Below are positions 33,573 through 43,830 of a stretch of DNA of 64,000 nt, piece after piece. The notes under the pieces are model-generated. The model saw only the letters and a list, made by a program, of their open reading frames with translations. It had not been told where the DNA came from and did not search any database. The position numbers and the translations under genes are program-made. This DNA comes from Astropecten irregularis (lineage: Eukaryota > Echinodermata > Asteroidea > Paxillosida > Astropectinidae), in contig OZ020244.1 in assembly GCA_963971285.1 (NCBI GenBank), positions 7,936,001-8,000,000 of the forward strand, in the 5' to 3' direction. The stretch's first letter is position 1, and every line of letters begins with the position of its first letter.

Positions 33573-34836
33573 TGTTGATCTGCGAGTCCATGATGACGTA
33601 CAGGTACATGTTCAATGCGCCCGCCGTTTCCGCCTTTTTGGTGATTTGGACCGTGATTTCTCCACTCACTATGCGACGGCCACTGCCGTGCAGCGAGTCG
33701 TCGTCGCTGGTTCTCATATCCAGCCCATAGCCCGTACTTGCTCGTTAGGTACTCCCCTATTTTTACATCGGCCAGTCCAAGGTCTTTGGCGACTGCAGCG
33801 ACGTCGGTGTAGCGCGCTTTGTCGAAGGGGCGCTGGCGAAATATTTCCTGGCCTCATCCCACTGCTGGTGCGCCCGTATTCCTTGGGAATACAGCTGGTT
33901 TGGCGTCCCTTCGATCGTGACCTCGACTTTTTCAATTTTGGGATTGTAGAAAGATTCTGTGTTTCGACCAAACGCCGCTTGCCTATCTTCAAACAACATG
34001 AGTATTCCCTTCAAGCTTCGAGCGGGGACGTTCAGGTTTACATTCCACAGAGTCTGACTCTTGTTGAGGGTAACCCTGCGAAGGCGCAATATGCGGTCAT
34101 AGAGGATGGCAAGCCGGCCATTATACCGACTGCGAATCATGCGGGCCAGACTCGGCTCGCTCACAGTGTCAAACTCGAGAGAGATGTTGTCGATGGCGTA
34201 GGTGGCCTTGTTATCACAAGTTGCTTTGATAACGCGGCTGTATTCGTTGAAGGTCAGCTCGTACTCCAATCGATCGCCAAAGGCTGACTGAAAGAATGGC
34301 ATATGGGACTCGAGTAACTCAAAGTCTAGCGGATCGCGAATCGGTTGCCATAAGCATCTGCGATGGCCTTGTCTTCTGTCTGGGATTCGCTGCCGTCTCC
34401 AGCATCCACCCTCAGTTTCAGCATGTTGCCCGCTGCCTCGTCAATACCCTGATAGACATTAGACTGCCGCTCTCGTTTTGTTTTCCACAGGTCGGAATAG
34501 CAGTTGATGATATCGCTATCGTCTACAGACATGATCTCATTGCCACTTATTCTGATTGTGGTCTTTTTCACAATCGCCCGCCCAAGATTCTGGACAACTG
34601 TTCGGTTTTCATCGGTCGAGTTCAGAGAAATAGTATTACCGCCCGAGGCGGGCCGTTCCAGGAACAATCACATCTTGATCAGAGAGGTTGGGAAAGCGGA
34701 CAAGGAGCTGATGATCCGGGTCGATGGTAGACGGGTTGTTGGTTACAACCACGCTCTTTCTGATGCCTTTGATCCCGAGCGGTTCTTTTAGGCTACTGTA
34801 AGGATTCAGTTTGCGTCCATACTTTGACGACGCCAT
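33538..34836 (-). pseudogene. MCP: Polinton major capsid protein (double jelly roll)
   Basis: About 433 residues with breaks ignored, start ATG 34836 (MASSKYGRKLNPYSSLKEPL). The first jelly-roll half includes NLGRAIVKKTTIRISGNEI and SDIINCYSDLW. The second half includes LNVPARSLKGILMLFED, FYNPKIEKVEVTIEGTPNQL and YSQGIRAHQQWDEARKYF, and the end includes RRIVSGEITVQI. This is the recognised Polinton capsid pattern. Frameshifts near 34660, 34315 and 33770 disrupt it. It is the first gene of the minus-strand block and faces a divergent gene across an 85-bp gap. Confidence 0.88.
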
Positions 34837-34847
34837 GGTTTTTGCTC

Positions 34848-34886
34848 GTGTATATTAAACGATGATAATGTGAGTGTTTAATACAC
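34848..34886. promoter_or_regulatory. Candidate bidirectional late promoter
   Basis: Between the divergent capsid gene (ATG 34836) and coiled-coil gene (ATG 34922) lies an imperfect inverted repeat GTGTATATTAAAC / GTTTAATACAC with a 15-bp spacer. Each arm has a TATA-like core pointing to its gene. The symmetry suggests joint control of both structural units. Confidence 0.45.
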
Positions 34887-34921
34887 AGGTTTCAACCAAC
34901 ATGGCGGAAGGTGGCTTTTAA

Positions 34922-36961
34922 ATGAGCGATTTTGGTAACCCTGAGGAGTTGCGCGGCCCCGATGAAGAAGAGACAGGGTTTATAGACGACCCCCTTATAG
35001 ACGACTCTGGCAACATGTATGAAGCCCAGTCAACCACGCCCTCATGGGCAGGTGGCACAGATATGCCAGACGGGCTTAAAGAAGGAAACCTCGCATTTCG
35101 CGATGTCCGTGACGAGGTCTTGACGGAATTCGAAGCGGAGCGGTCAAAATACGCACGGCCGGCTAATCTCGAATTCCGAGTATCTAAGTCTGGAGATTTG
35201 TGGGTCAAGTGGGGTCGTGCTTGGAAACTTTTGACATGGAAGGACAATCCAAAAAAGTTTCTGAGCAGAGCTTCAATCGAGAGATATGGGGTAAGCTTGG
35301 CCCGAGCCTTGGGAGTGACACCCGAAGGCGCCCCACCGGCCCGTGAACTGCTCAGTGAATTGAGAGAAAAGGCTGAAACGACTGACCAAACAATCGATGA
35401 TGATGATGATGATACGAGCATTGGTGACCTTAGTTTATTAATGGAGTCTTATCTCGCGGAAAACAACACCCTGTCTACTAGAGAGCTTCTGGGACTCGAC
35501 AAAGCTATGAAGACTTTGCGTGGCGCAAAAGCGGTGCAAGAGAGCAAAAAAGTTTCTCTCCAACTTACAATCGCGGATCTTCGCAAAGATCTTGAGCGCC
35601 CAGGAACGAGTGAGAGAGCTGACCAAATCGAGCGTGAAATTCAAAAGGGAGAAGAGCAGCTCGCAGCAATCCAAGATAGCATCGACACCCTCAACATACA
35701 ACTCCGATCGCAGGTCCGCCAAATCCGGGAGACTATAACTAGGGTCTTAGACGTTGGGCCGTATGCATAAAAAGTAGCAATTGCTTGCAAGCAATTGCTT
35801 CAAGCACAAGCAATTGCTTGTCAGGCAAAAGATCAAGCTTAAGCAATTGCTTAAATCCGTATGCATAAACTTTTGCTTCTGCTTAAACCTTTTGCTCGCT
35901 TTCAGCATGGCTATTGCTTGATGTTTTAACAATAAGGATGCCACGTCGGCGTGAACACCATTCATGGGAGAGCAAAGGCGGGTTACGTAATATGTAACAT
36001 GGGTGGGGAGGTGATCAGTACAGGATGCCTAACACTTATATACAAGATCTATAGCAGGCAAAGACCAAAAATCATGACCAGTATTGGCAAAAGGATGGAT
36101 GAAAAACAAATGAAGACAAGAGCGAAAACAAAACACAAACAGAATAATTTGCGATAGGTCGCCGGAGCTATTCTTCTCGATTTATTCTACTCCTGTACAA
36201 CTTCGGGGTTTCTCTTACGATCATGATCACGATGAATGAACGCAAACATCATGATTAAGCAAGAGCTCAAGCTGGTATGACGGAGCTTCAAAAAACGTAA
36301 GCAATTGCTCATAAGAGCAAGCAAAAGGTTAGTTTTATGCATACGTTTTCTATAGCAATTGCTTATCTTTAAGCAATTGCTTGCTGTCCGCAAGCTATTG
36401 CTTGTGCTTGCTAGCAAAAGCTTTTGCTTGGAAGCAATGACTTATTTTTATGCATACGGATTCAAGTAAAAGGCTAGTACAAGCAATTGCTACTTTTTAT
36501 GCATACGGCCCAAAGACACGAGCCTGGCCGAGCGGCTGCGGACTCTGTTCCGCGAACAGGGCGTCACCATAGCCAGCATTATAACTGCGCTGGGCTTTAT
36601 CATCAGCACTCTGGTCCTTGCCTTGACTGGCGGTAGGGCTAGTGTTAAACCATCTCCCAAGCCCCAACCATCTCCCAAGCCTCAACCATCTCCCAAGCCT
36701 CAACCATCTGCCAAACCTCAACCATCTCCCACACCGGGGATAAAAGAGTGGGTAAAAAACCACTTGCAGGCTCTCGGACGCCTATTGGCCACACTAGCTG
36801 GAAAGGCCGCAGCTGCGCTACCCGGCGTCATCGGAAGCATTATATCTTGGCTCCTCAACTTCTTGAGTAAAACTGCCGGCTGGCTCGCAGAAAACCTGTG
36901 GGCACTCGTGGTTGCCATCGGCGGCCTGTTGCTCGTCATTGCGCGAGATTGGCTAGCGTAA
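34922..36961 (+). pseudogene. Polinton coiled-coil/membrane protein, split by a MITE
   Basis: The N-terminal 277 codons (34922-35752) are acidic at first, then include FRVSKSGDLWVKWGRAWKLL (about 35180) and a coiled coil to about 35745. The C-terminal 147 codons (36518-36958) begin TSLAERLRTLFREQG, then a membrane helix SIITALGFIISTLVLAL, a (KPSPKPQP) linker and a second membrane helix LWALVVAIGGLLLVIA. The two parts share one frame: a 762-bp MITE with 3-bp GAC duplication lies between them and brings a stop at 35768-35770. Both halves are otherwise open, so the insertion may be recent. Conserved in Polintons; likely structural, exact role unknown. Confidence 0.8.
35753..36514. mobile_element. 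762-bp MITE inside the Polinton
   Basis: The terminal inverted repeats (about 33 bp, TTGGGCCGTATGCATAAAAA) are nearly identical. GAC flanks both sides (35750-35752, 36515-36517), a 3-bp duplication typical of Harbinger-type elements. The interior has many copies of GCAATTGC and further inverted copies of GTATGCATAA (35860, 36338, 36453), as if elements of one family were nested. No transposase is encoded. Confidence 0.85.
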
Positions 36962-38197
36962 AGCGAGCCAACCGAGGCCAACAGCAACACCAACAACAAC
37001 CAGTGCGGTGAGCCCGTCGTAGTGGGCTTGCACCTCCTGTTGTATTTCAACGGGCACATGGACTGGTGTGGCAACGGGCGCCTCGACTGGCTGTGCTGGC
37101 CCTGCAGCTGGCCCCTCCATATCGTCCGACTGTGATGGAGGCGAGGCGTTTATATTGGTGTTGATGCCTAATTTTTGTCCCGGTCCCGCGATGACTATCT
37201 CATTGTTGTAGTCTTGAATGGTTCCAATCTGCAGCTCCATGTTGGCGGGAGCCATGTACAAATCGATCCCAAAGACGAAGTATACCTTAGAACGGGCGTA
37301 TCGAAGCACGTCTTGGTAGCGCGCTATCGCACTCGGGAGGTCCACGGGGCTCGCGATTGCATCTTCAACGTTTGCCAAGAACTGTGTCTGCGCGTCAAAT
37401 GCGGTGCCGGTGCCGATGATGCTCGTGCGGGTCTGTGCCTGCGAGCCTAAGATGGCCCAGACGTATGTGCGGATAGAATCGTTGATTCTTTCAACCCCGG
37501 CTCGGGTAAATCCCTCTGACTTGTTGAGTATAAATGTCGCCCAGGCCGTGTCTGCATTATCGGCGTCTTGCTCGATATAGTCAACGTGGATAAAGCCGGG
37601 TGTTTGCCGCTCTGTGAATGACATCCCGCTCGAGCGATACACCCCATCACCAACAGGAAAATATCCCATACGGGTGATGAAGTAGTAGACTCGCCCGAGC
37701 CCTCGGTTTTGGCCACTGACCCTCCAGTCGGTGTGTGGAGGGATACCAAACTCCGCGCAGATTCGTTCATACGCCCCTGGTTGTATGGGGTGTCAAAGGC
37801 ATCCCACGTGTCGTCATGTGGGAGCGGCACTTGCATCTCTTCAAGAATCCTGCGGATCTGGTAGTACACATGGTCCTCTGGTCCAATATGGTCCTCTAGA
37901 GAAAAAACCGCACCCTGTGGTAGCGCACCAAGCTGCAAAGTTGACCTTGTTTTGCCAACATTTCATAGGGCTTGTCCTCCAATCCTTGACAACTTCTACC
38001 GAGGTCACCCGCGGCAGACGATACTTCCTGAACACGTCGGGGTACCGCGCCTCGAACCATTTGTCGTCAAACTCGCCGGGAATGCTAGATCGTACTATAT
38101 GAACGTGGGCTACGACGAGGTGCGGCGCACTCCGCGCGCCGGCCTGCACCCCAGGCTGATATTTCGCATCGCTATTAAACTGAAACGTTGGCGCCAT
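36953..38197 (-). pseudogene. Polinton conserved protein, about 415 residues, function unknown
   Basis: The start is set at ATG 38197 (MAPTFQFNSDAKYQPG). Conserved stretches are FDDKWFEARYPDVFRKYRLP, KCWQNKVNFAAWCATTGCG, EDHVYYQIRRILEEMQVPLP, FTRAGVERINDSIRTYVWAI, and TGTAFDAQTQFLANVEDAI then YQDVLRYARSKVYFVFGI. A C-terminal hydrophobic helix VVVGVAVGLGWLAL ends it. It is a hallmark Polinton protein that I recognise by pattern but whose activity I cannot name; a virion protein is likely. Frameshifts near 37905 and 37775 break it. Its 3' end overlaps the convergent coiled-coil gene by 9 bp. Confidence 0.75.
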
Positions 38198-38213
38198 AAT
38201 ATATATAGCAATC
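38198..38213. promoter_or_regulatory. 16-bp divergent promoter with TATATATA
   Basis: Only AATATATATAGCAATC separates the ATG of the large minus-strand protein (38197) from the ATG of the minor-capsid-like gene (38214). A shortened copy (AATACAATC) lies before the second minor-capsid copy at 38949-38957. Confidence 0.4.
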
Positions 38214-38950
38214 ATGTTTATTACACTGACTCATCTTCAAAATGAAAAAGCTACGACTCTCTATTCACCTGTAGACAACACAGGCGGCAAGCTCCATGTC
38301 GCCCTCCGAGAACTCCATTATGAGGTTGGCTATCACAACTTGGGTTCATCGGCTGAAATTTTGTGGTACACATCTCCCGGAGTCACAGCTCCCGGAGTAG
38401 ATCTAGTATTGAAAAAAGGGATAACGTTTCCTCCTGGGTTGTATACGTTTGAACGGCTATCAACATTTATAATGGACGAGACGTGAATAAGGAAACTGGT
38501 CTGGTCTCACTCATAACCCCAAATGGTGCAACCTTTAATCATATAGTTTTCAGTCATGATTTACTCCAGGTTCTTGGCCTTGATGATGTTGGTGGGTTTG
38601 TTGGAAGATATGAGGGAGCCAGACCGGTAAAATTTATTCTCCACAGGTGGATTTATATTTATCTGGACCAACTCTCATCCAGTTCTAATTATATTGATGA
38701 CGCTTCTTCGACCCTGCTTGCGATAGTCCCAGCCGCAGCCGGTGGTATTTTAGACATAACCCCACCATACCCCATGTATAAAAACTTAGAGACCGGGCAC
38801 ATACATCAATTGAATATACGTGTGTTATATGAAGACGGTATGATAGTAAAAAACCAAAACAAACCCATAACCGCAGTTCTTGAGATTCGAGAAAATGACT
38901 TTGCGCCGGCCAGGCCTCATCGCTATTTAACTGAAACGGTGACGCCATAA
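38214..38950 (+). pseudogene. Minor-capsid (penton)-like protein, copy 1
   Basis: It begins MFITLTHLQNEKATTLYSPV, then KLHVALRELHYEVGYHNLG and GLYTFERLSTFIM. The frame breaks at a TGA at 38484-38486 with a small deletion relative to copy 2. It resumes with LLQVLGLDDVGG, WIYIYLDQLSSSSNYID, TLLAIVPAAAGGILDI, and ends HQLNIRVLYEDGMIV to TAVLEIREND. The beta-rich pattern and the order of short motifs match the single-jelly-roll minor capsid protein of Polinton and adintovirus-type elements. The C-terminal end reads into sequence derived from the start of the divergent gene, showing a duplication junction. Confidence 0.75.
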
Positions 38951-38957
38951 TACAATC

Positions 38958-39635
38958 ATGTTTATTACACTGACTCAACTACAAAATGAAAAAGCTACGA
39001 CTCTCAATTCACCTGTAGACAATACAAGCGGTAAGCTCTATGTCGCCCTCCGAGAACTCCATTATGAGGTTGGCTATGAAAATGTGGGTTCATCGGCTGA
39101 AGTTATGCTTCGCTCTAGGGCTAGACCTACTGTCGATGATAAGATTGAGGTTCCACATGGGTTATATACCTTTGAAGATCTATCAAATTTCTTCATGGAA
39201 GCGGTTCCTAGTTTAACTCTCGAACTAAACAAGCCAACTGGTATGATTGCTTTAACTATCCTAGATGATATCGAGATAAAACTCAGTAAAGATTTACGCA
39301 GGATTCTTGGTATTGACGAAAAAGGCTGGATTGATGGGAAATATGCAGGAGACAGGCCGGTACAAATTATTCCCTACAAGTGGTTTTTTATTTATCTCGA
39401 CCAACTCTCAACCAGCTTTAATCATGTTGATAGTGCTAACTCAACCCTGCTTGCGATAGTCCCAGTCGCAGCTGGTGGTATTATAGACATAACCCCTCCA
39501 AACCCCATGTATAAAAAATTAGAGGTTGGATATATACACCAATTAAATATACGTGTGTTTGATGAAGAAGCTATGGTAGTGAGGAACCATCAGAGACCCA
39601 TCATCGCAGTTCTTGAGATTCGAGAAAATGCCTAA
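38958..39635 (+). CDS. Minor-capsid (penton)-like protein, copy 2 (intact)
   Basis: A complete 225-residue frame starting MFITLTQLQNEKATTLNSPV, parallel to copy 1 along its length: VALRELHYEVGYENVG, HGLYTFEDLSNFFM, LRRILGIDEKGW, WFFIYLDQLSTSFNHVD, TLLAIVPVAAGGIIDI, and HQLNIRVFDEEAMVV to AVLEIRENA. By motif order and position it is a single-jelly-roll minor capsid (vertex) protein. It is one of the few undamaged genes in the element, and its stop overlaps the next gene start by 8 bp. Confidence 0.75.
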   Translation: MFITLTQLQNEKATTLNSPVDNTSGKLYVALRELHYEVGYENVGSSAEVMLRSRARPTVDDKIEVPHGLYTFEDLSNFFMEAVPSLTLELNKPTGMIALTILDDIEIKLSKDLRRILGIDEKGWIDGKYAGDRPVQIIPYKWFFIYLDQLSTSFNHVDSANSTLLAIVPVAAGGIIDITPPNPMYKKLEVGYIHQLNIRVFDEEAMVVRNHQRPIIAVLEIRENA

Positions 39636-40246
39636 GCTGCCGACGGCGCCGCCGGAGTCGATATATCCTACGCTACCCGAGCAAGACGAGGGGTCCAGCT
39701 TTCGTCTTACTGAAATCCGCAACCTCGAGCGGCGCCTAGAACGCGAGAGAGATGAAAGAGCCAAGCTTTACAAAAAATACCGAAGAGCTATTAACGTCGT
39801 TGATAGGTGTTGACACAGTATTGGTCGCATCTAGTCTGGGAATGGGTGCGGCGGGTGTGGCCCTGCTCTCCACGATCATAGCCGCACCCGTTGTCGTTGC
39901 GCTCGAGGCGGCTGCACTCGTTTGTGGCCTGACCGGACTAGCTGGAAAATACGTCTCCAGGCGGCTTCTAATAAAAGCCAAAAAACACGACGAGATTCAC
40001 GTCCTCGCCCTATCTAAGCTCAACAGCGTGACGGATATAATTTCAAAAGCGCTTAGCGATAGGCACATCTCCCCCGAGGAGTTCAAGGTCGTACTCGACG
40101 AGGTAGAAAGATATGGCCAAATGAAGGCCAATATCCAGAAAAAAACCCGCGAAGCTGCTCGTGAAGCGTCAAAGAACGAGCTCATGGCCGAGGCTCGAGC
40201 CTCAATAATGAAAGAGCTCGCCGCTGCCAAACCAACATCGAAATAA
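39628..40246 (+). pseudogene. Polinton conserved membrane protein, about 206 residues
   Basis: The start ATG 39628 gives PKLPTAPPESIYPTLPE, then a charged coiled coil RNLERRLERERDERAKLYKK. After a one-base shift near 39808 it continues GVDTVLVASSLGMGAAGVAL, a long hydrophobic stretch to about VCGLTGLAGKYVSRR, then a soluble helical tail EIHVLALSKLNSVTDIISKA and EEFKVVLDEVERYGQMK. This is a widespread Polinton protein in marine invertebrates. It probably sits in or lyses a membrane, but no function is shown. Confidence 0.75.
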
Positions 40247-40284
40247 AATGTGGTTGCTTCAATCTTTTCCATACATCGAGCACA

Positions 40285-40439
40285 TCAGCTGATCGCCCGC
40301 CGCCATATTGCGTAGACAGCCAGAGCTAGAGCTAGTGGGCTGGCGGCTTTTTTGCCATCTACAGGTATCGACAAAAAAAACGCTGAGATAATGGGGCCAG
40401 CGACAGTACTGCCAGTACGGTTATCTCTATAGCAACCAT
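40285..40439 (-). pseudogene. Small two-helix membrane protein at the Polinton right end
   Basis: From ATG 40439 the minus strand reads MVAIEITVLAVLSLAPLSQR. A slip in a run of eight T (40373-40380) shifts the frame, after which VDGKKAASPLALALAVYAIW ends at TGA 40285. About 51 residues in all. It is the outermost gene before the right repeat. Its small size makes this tentative. Confidence 0.45.
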
Positions 40440-40475
40440 GCGGCGCGCCACAGCGTCCTTAGACCGCACACGGCC

Positions 40476-40650
40476 GGGCGATCGCGCTATAGAGCGCCCT
40501 CCTAAGACCGCACGCGCCCGGCGCGTGCTCGGGCGGGTGGCCCAGACCCGCTATTCAGAGCGAGGGGGCTGGGCCTTTTATTTTTAGATTTTACGCTCTA
40601 CCGGGCGCTCTACCGGCGGAGTGGCCCAGAACCCCCATTATATATACTAC
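40476..40650 (-). repeat. Polinton right terminal inverted repeat, 175 bp
   Basis: It is the reverse complement of 25702-25876 with one mismatch. Its inner edge is GGGCGATCGC and its outer edge ATATATACTAC. Confidence 0.95.
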
Positions 40651-40651
40651 C

Positions 40652-41329
40652 GTGAAGCATATCATCATAATTATTTACTTCATTTAATTGATTAATTTGT
40701 AAACATTACACTTTGAGTCCCATTGTAGACAAATGTACAAGTTTCATCTGAAACCTAAATGAATTTTGTTGTAGATAATTATGAATACTTTATTATTCCA
40801 AAAGGTATTACATACATGTATGTGATTCCGTGGAGGGCGCAAACACATCTAGAAAATAATTTCACTAGATTCAGCATGTTACACTAGTCAATTATGAATG
40901 ACACATTCCATGTGAAATATTGAGTGCTTGTAGATTTTCAGCTGGATGTGACTGTTTGCACATGATACTACAATTATGCTAGCACGATACAAACAATGTA
41001 AAGTGTTTACACGGTGTTAGGATTCCCATTTAAAAACAAATACTTTGATCAATACCTGTAGGCCTTTTTTGTCACTCTACACATAGTAAGCCTTATCATG
41101 TTAAAGAACAGTACAAAAATAAGTTCTGAAGTCCACAGAGGGCAATCATTGAATAACCACAAGGGAAATTGGCTGGGGTATTATAAACAATTTTAAAAGT
41201 GACCAATGAAATATTGACTAGAGGGGATTCCAACCAGCTCTAGCAACTGAGCTTTGCAAACCCTGGGTTGGTGGTGTCCCAAATAGTCACTTATCTTTCT
41301 TTCTTTGGCAGTCAGAAGCCATAATCATC
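40652..41329. other. Host-flank sequence, no gene seen
   Basis: An AT-rich 0.7-kb stretch between the Polinton and the LINE. Near 41218-41285 a degraded tRNA-like B-box region (GGGGATTCCAACCAGCTCTA, minus strand) hints at an old SINE. Confidence 0.45.
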
Positions 41330-43830
41330 ATGGCGCCGTTGTATGGCGACACGGTTTTGCGTGCTCTCGTTATTTTACTCTTATTATCGCTTTTTATCAA
41401 CCCATCCTCTGGAATTTATGCTCCTGGGAGAGAATAACTTCTTCTACTTCGCACCACGAAGATAGAGCTGTCAAAAGAGGTACTTTCACGTCTTCGTTTG
41501 ATGAACATTTTGTCAGATTGTGATGGGCCAAGTAACGACCGTATGTACAGCACAACTCATACAGAATCTCGTAGTGGACGAAAGCGGGGTAAGCGTGGTC
41601 GACTCTTAACCAGATTGCGTCAACGTAACCACAAACCTCCCCTCCCAAGTATGTTTTTAGCAAATGTTCGTTCACTCAGGAACACAATTGATGAACTTTT
41701 CTGCACTATTTATAATCGGAGAGACTATCGGGACTGTTCAGTGTTTTGTTTCACTGAAACCTGGTTGGATTCAACTATCCCTGACTCGGCAGTTACACCC
41801 TCGGGATTCACCTTTTTTCGATCAGATCGTACTTTTACTGAAGTGGGTAAATCTACTGGAGGTGGTTTATGTTTCTTACTGAACAATTTGTGGTGCACCG
41901 ATGCCAGGATTATTTCCCACTCATGTACACAGGAATTGGAGACTCTTATCGTGAAATGTCGGCCATTTTATTTGCCGAGAGAACATAATTCGTTAATAGT
42001 GGCTGCAGTGTACATACCACCCGAGGCAAAAGCATCTGCGGCTATTGACCAACTTTCTACCATTATTACGAAGCATGAGAACGCGAACTCAGGTGCTGTT
42101 TTCATTGTTACCGGGGATTTCAACCATTGTAACCTAAAGAAGGGGTTACCGAAGTACTACCAGCACGTGGACTGTAAAACTCGTCAAGATAGAACTCTGG
42201 ACCATTGTTACACAACAATCAATGGCGCTTATAAATCGTTAAAGCGTGCTCCTCTTGGTAACTCGGACCACAATATGGTACACCTGGTTCCAGCTTACAG
42301 ACAACGGCTTAAATCCAATAAACCAGTAAAACGCCTTGTACCACAACAACTCGTTATCCTAACGACAAACCTTGGTTTGACGGTTCAGTGGACAAGGCAC
42401 TCCCGCTCAAGGGACATGGCTTTCAAACGAGGGGACAACGCATCTTGGAAACATGCGAAATACGCAGTCAGGAAGACAATTAGTGACGCTAAACGCCGTT
42501 ACCAAGGACAACTCGAGGACGGTATTTCTTCTACCAATTCCTAAGAAATGTGGAAGAGTTTCAATAAAATGACTGGATACAAGCCCAAGTCCGTAGGTGT
42601 AACATCTAATGATCCGTTATTACCAGACCGACTGAATGAATTTTATGCTCGTTTCGATCGCCCTTTGGACAGGGCAACAATGCCTTATAACGATGACCTT
42701 CTTCCTCCATTTCAGGTTTCGTTGGACGATACCCGCCGCGTCTTGTCCAAACTAAACGAGAGGAAGGCTCCTGGTCCGGATGGGATTTCCTCTCGCCTTT
42801 TGCGATCAAGCGTACACCTGTTTGTTTGAATGATTACCGACCAGTTGCTTTGACGTTAATTGTTGCAAAGTGTTTAGAGTCTCTGGTACGGCAATATATT
42901 TTAGCTAATATTCCATCTGCTCTTGACCCTTATCAGTTTGCTTACAAGAACAACAGATCAGTAGAGGATGCAGTGTCTCTCGCATTATTTAATGTAACTC
43001 GGTTTCTGGATCAAAAAATGCCTAATTATGCCAGACTTTTATTTATTGATTACAGCTCGGCCTTTAACACGATTTCGCCTTTTAAATTATATGACAAGTT
43101 GACTCTTCTAGGGTTAAATGTTAATCTTTGTAAATGGGTTTTAGACTTTCTATTGGATCGTTCTCAGATTGTCAGAGTCGGAAATAATTATTCAAAACCC
43201 TTGGTTTTAAATACCGGGACGCCACAGGGTTGCATTTTGTCTCCTTTGCTGTACTCGTTATTTACATACGACTGCGTCAGTACTTCAGCCAGCAATTTTA
43301 TGGTTAAGTACGCTGATGACACGACTGTATGTGGATTAATTAAAAATTACGAGACATCGTACCGAAATGAAGTACAATCTATTGTTAACTGGTGCACTGA
43401 GAACGATTTAGAATTAAATGTCAATAAAACACAGGAATTTAATATTGATTTTCGCAAAAATCCTGCAGCTATTGCTCCCTTGGTCATTAATGGTTCTGAA
43501 GTGGAAATAGTGAAATGTTTTAAATTTCTAGGTGTACATTTATCATCTGATTTGAAATGGGGATGTAATGCTGATTCAATTGTTAAGAAAGGTCAGCAAA
43601 GATTATTTTTCTTGAGACGGCTGAGAAGCTTCCATGTCAGTCAGCCACTTCTGTTGAAGTTCTACCGAGCGGTGATTGAGAGTGTCTTGACACAATCAAT
43701 GATCGTTTGGTGGGGCAATGCAACAGCCGATGACCGGAAGCGTATCAGCCGGATCGTTCGCACCGCTCGTAAAATCATAGGTTGCCAACTTCCATCACTT
43801 GATGAACTGTATGTATCTCTCTCGAGTTAA
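41330..43830 (+). pseudogene. Non-LTR retrotransposon (CR1/Rex1-like LINE) ORF2: endonuclease and reverse transcriptase
   Basis: From ATG 41330 the product starts with a hydrophobic leader (LRALVILLLLSLFINPSSG) and then has a TAA at 41435. The apurinic-endonuclease domain shows LANVRSLRNTIDELF, CFTETWLDS, FIVTGDFNHC (catalytic D) and GNSDHNMVHL. After a TAA at 42542 come SFNKMTGYKP and APGPDGISSRLL. A deletion with TGA at 42827 then joins to NDYRPVALT. The RT palm follows: LFIDYSSAFNTI, TPQGCILSPLLYSL and the catalytic KYADDTTVCG (about 43307). The frame ends at 43830 without a clear poly-A. The element nicks DNA and reverse transcribes in place. This copy is dead. Confidence 0.9.

Larger units (their letters stand above)
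25702..40651. mobile_element. Polinton/Maverick virus-like transposon, full length, about 15 kb
   Basis: The element is bounded by 175-bp terminal inverted repeats. The flanks GTGAAA (25696-25701) and GTGAAG (40652-40657) agree at 5 of 6 positions and are a plausible 6-bp target duplication, the length known for Polintons. It encodes protein-primed DNA polymerase B, retroviral-type integrase, FtsK/HerA-type packaging ATPase, a double-jelly-roll major capsid protein and minor-capsid-like proteins, the diagnostic Polinton set, plus several conserved accessory genes. The interior is clearly GC-richer than the flanks. Most genes are broken by frameshifts or stops and one by a MITE, so the copy is not autonomous. 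I could not identify the adenovirus-type cysteine protease usual in the group. Confidence 0.96.
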
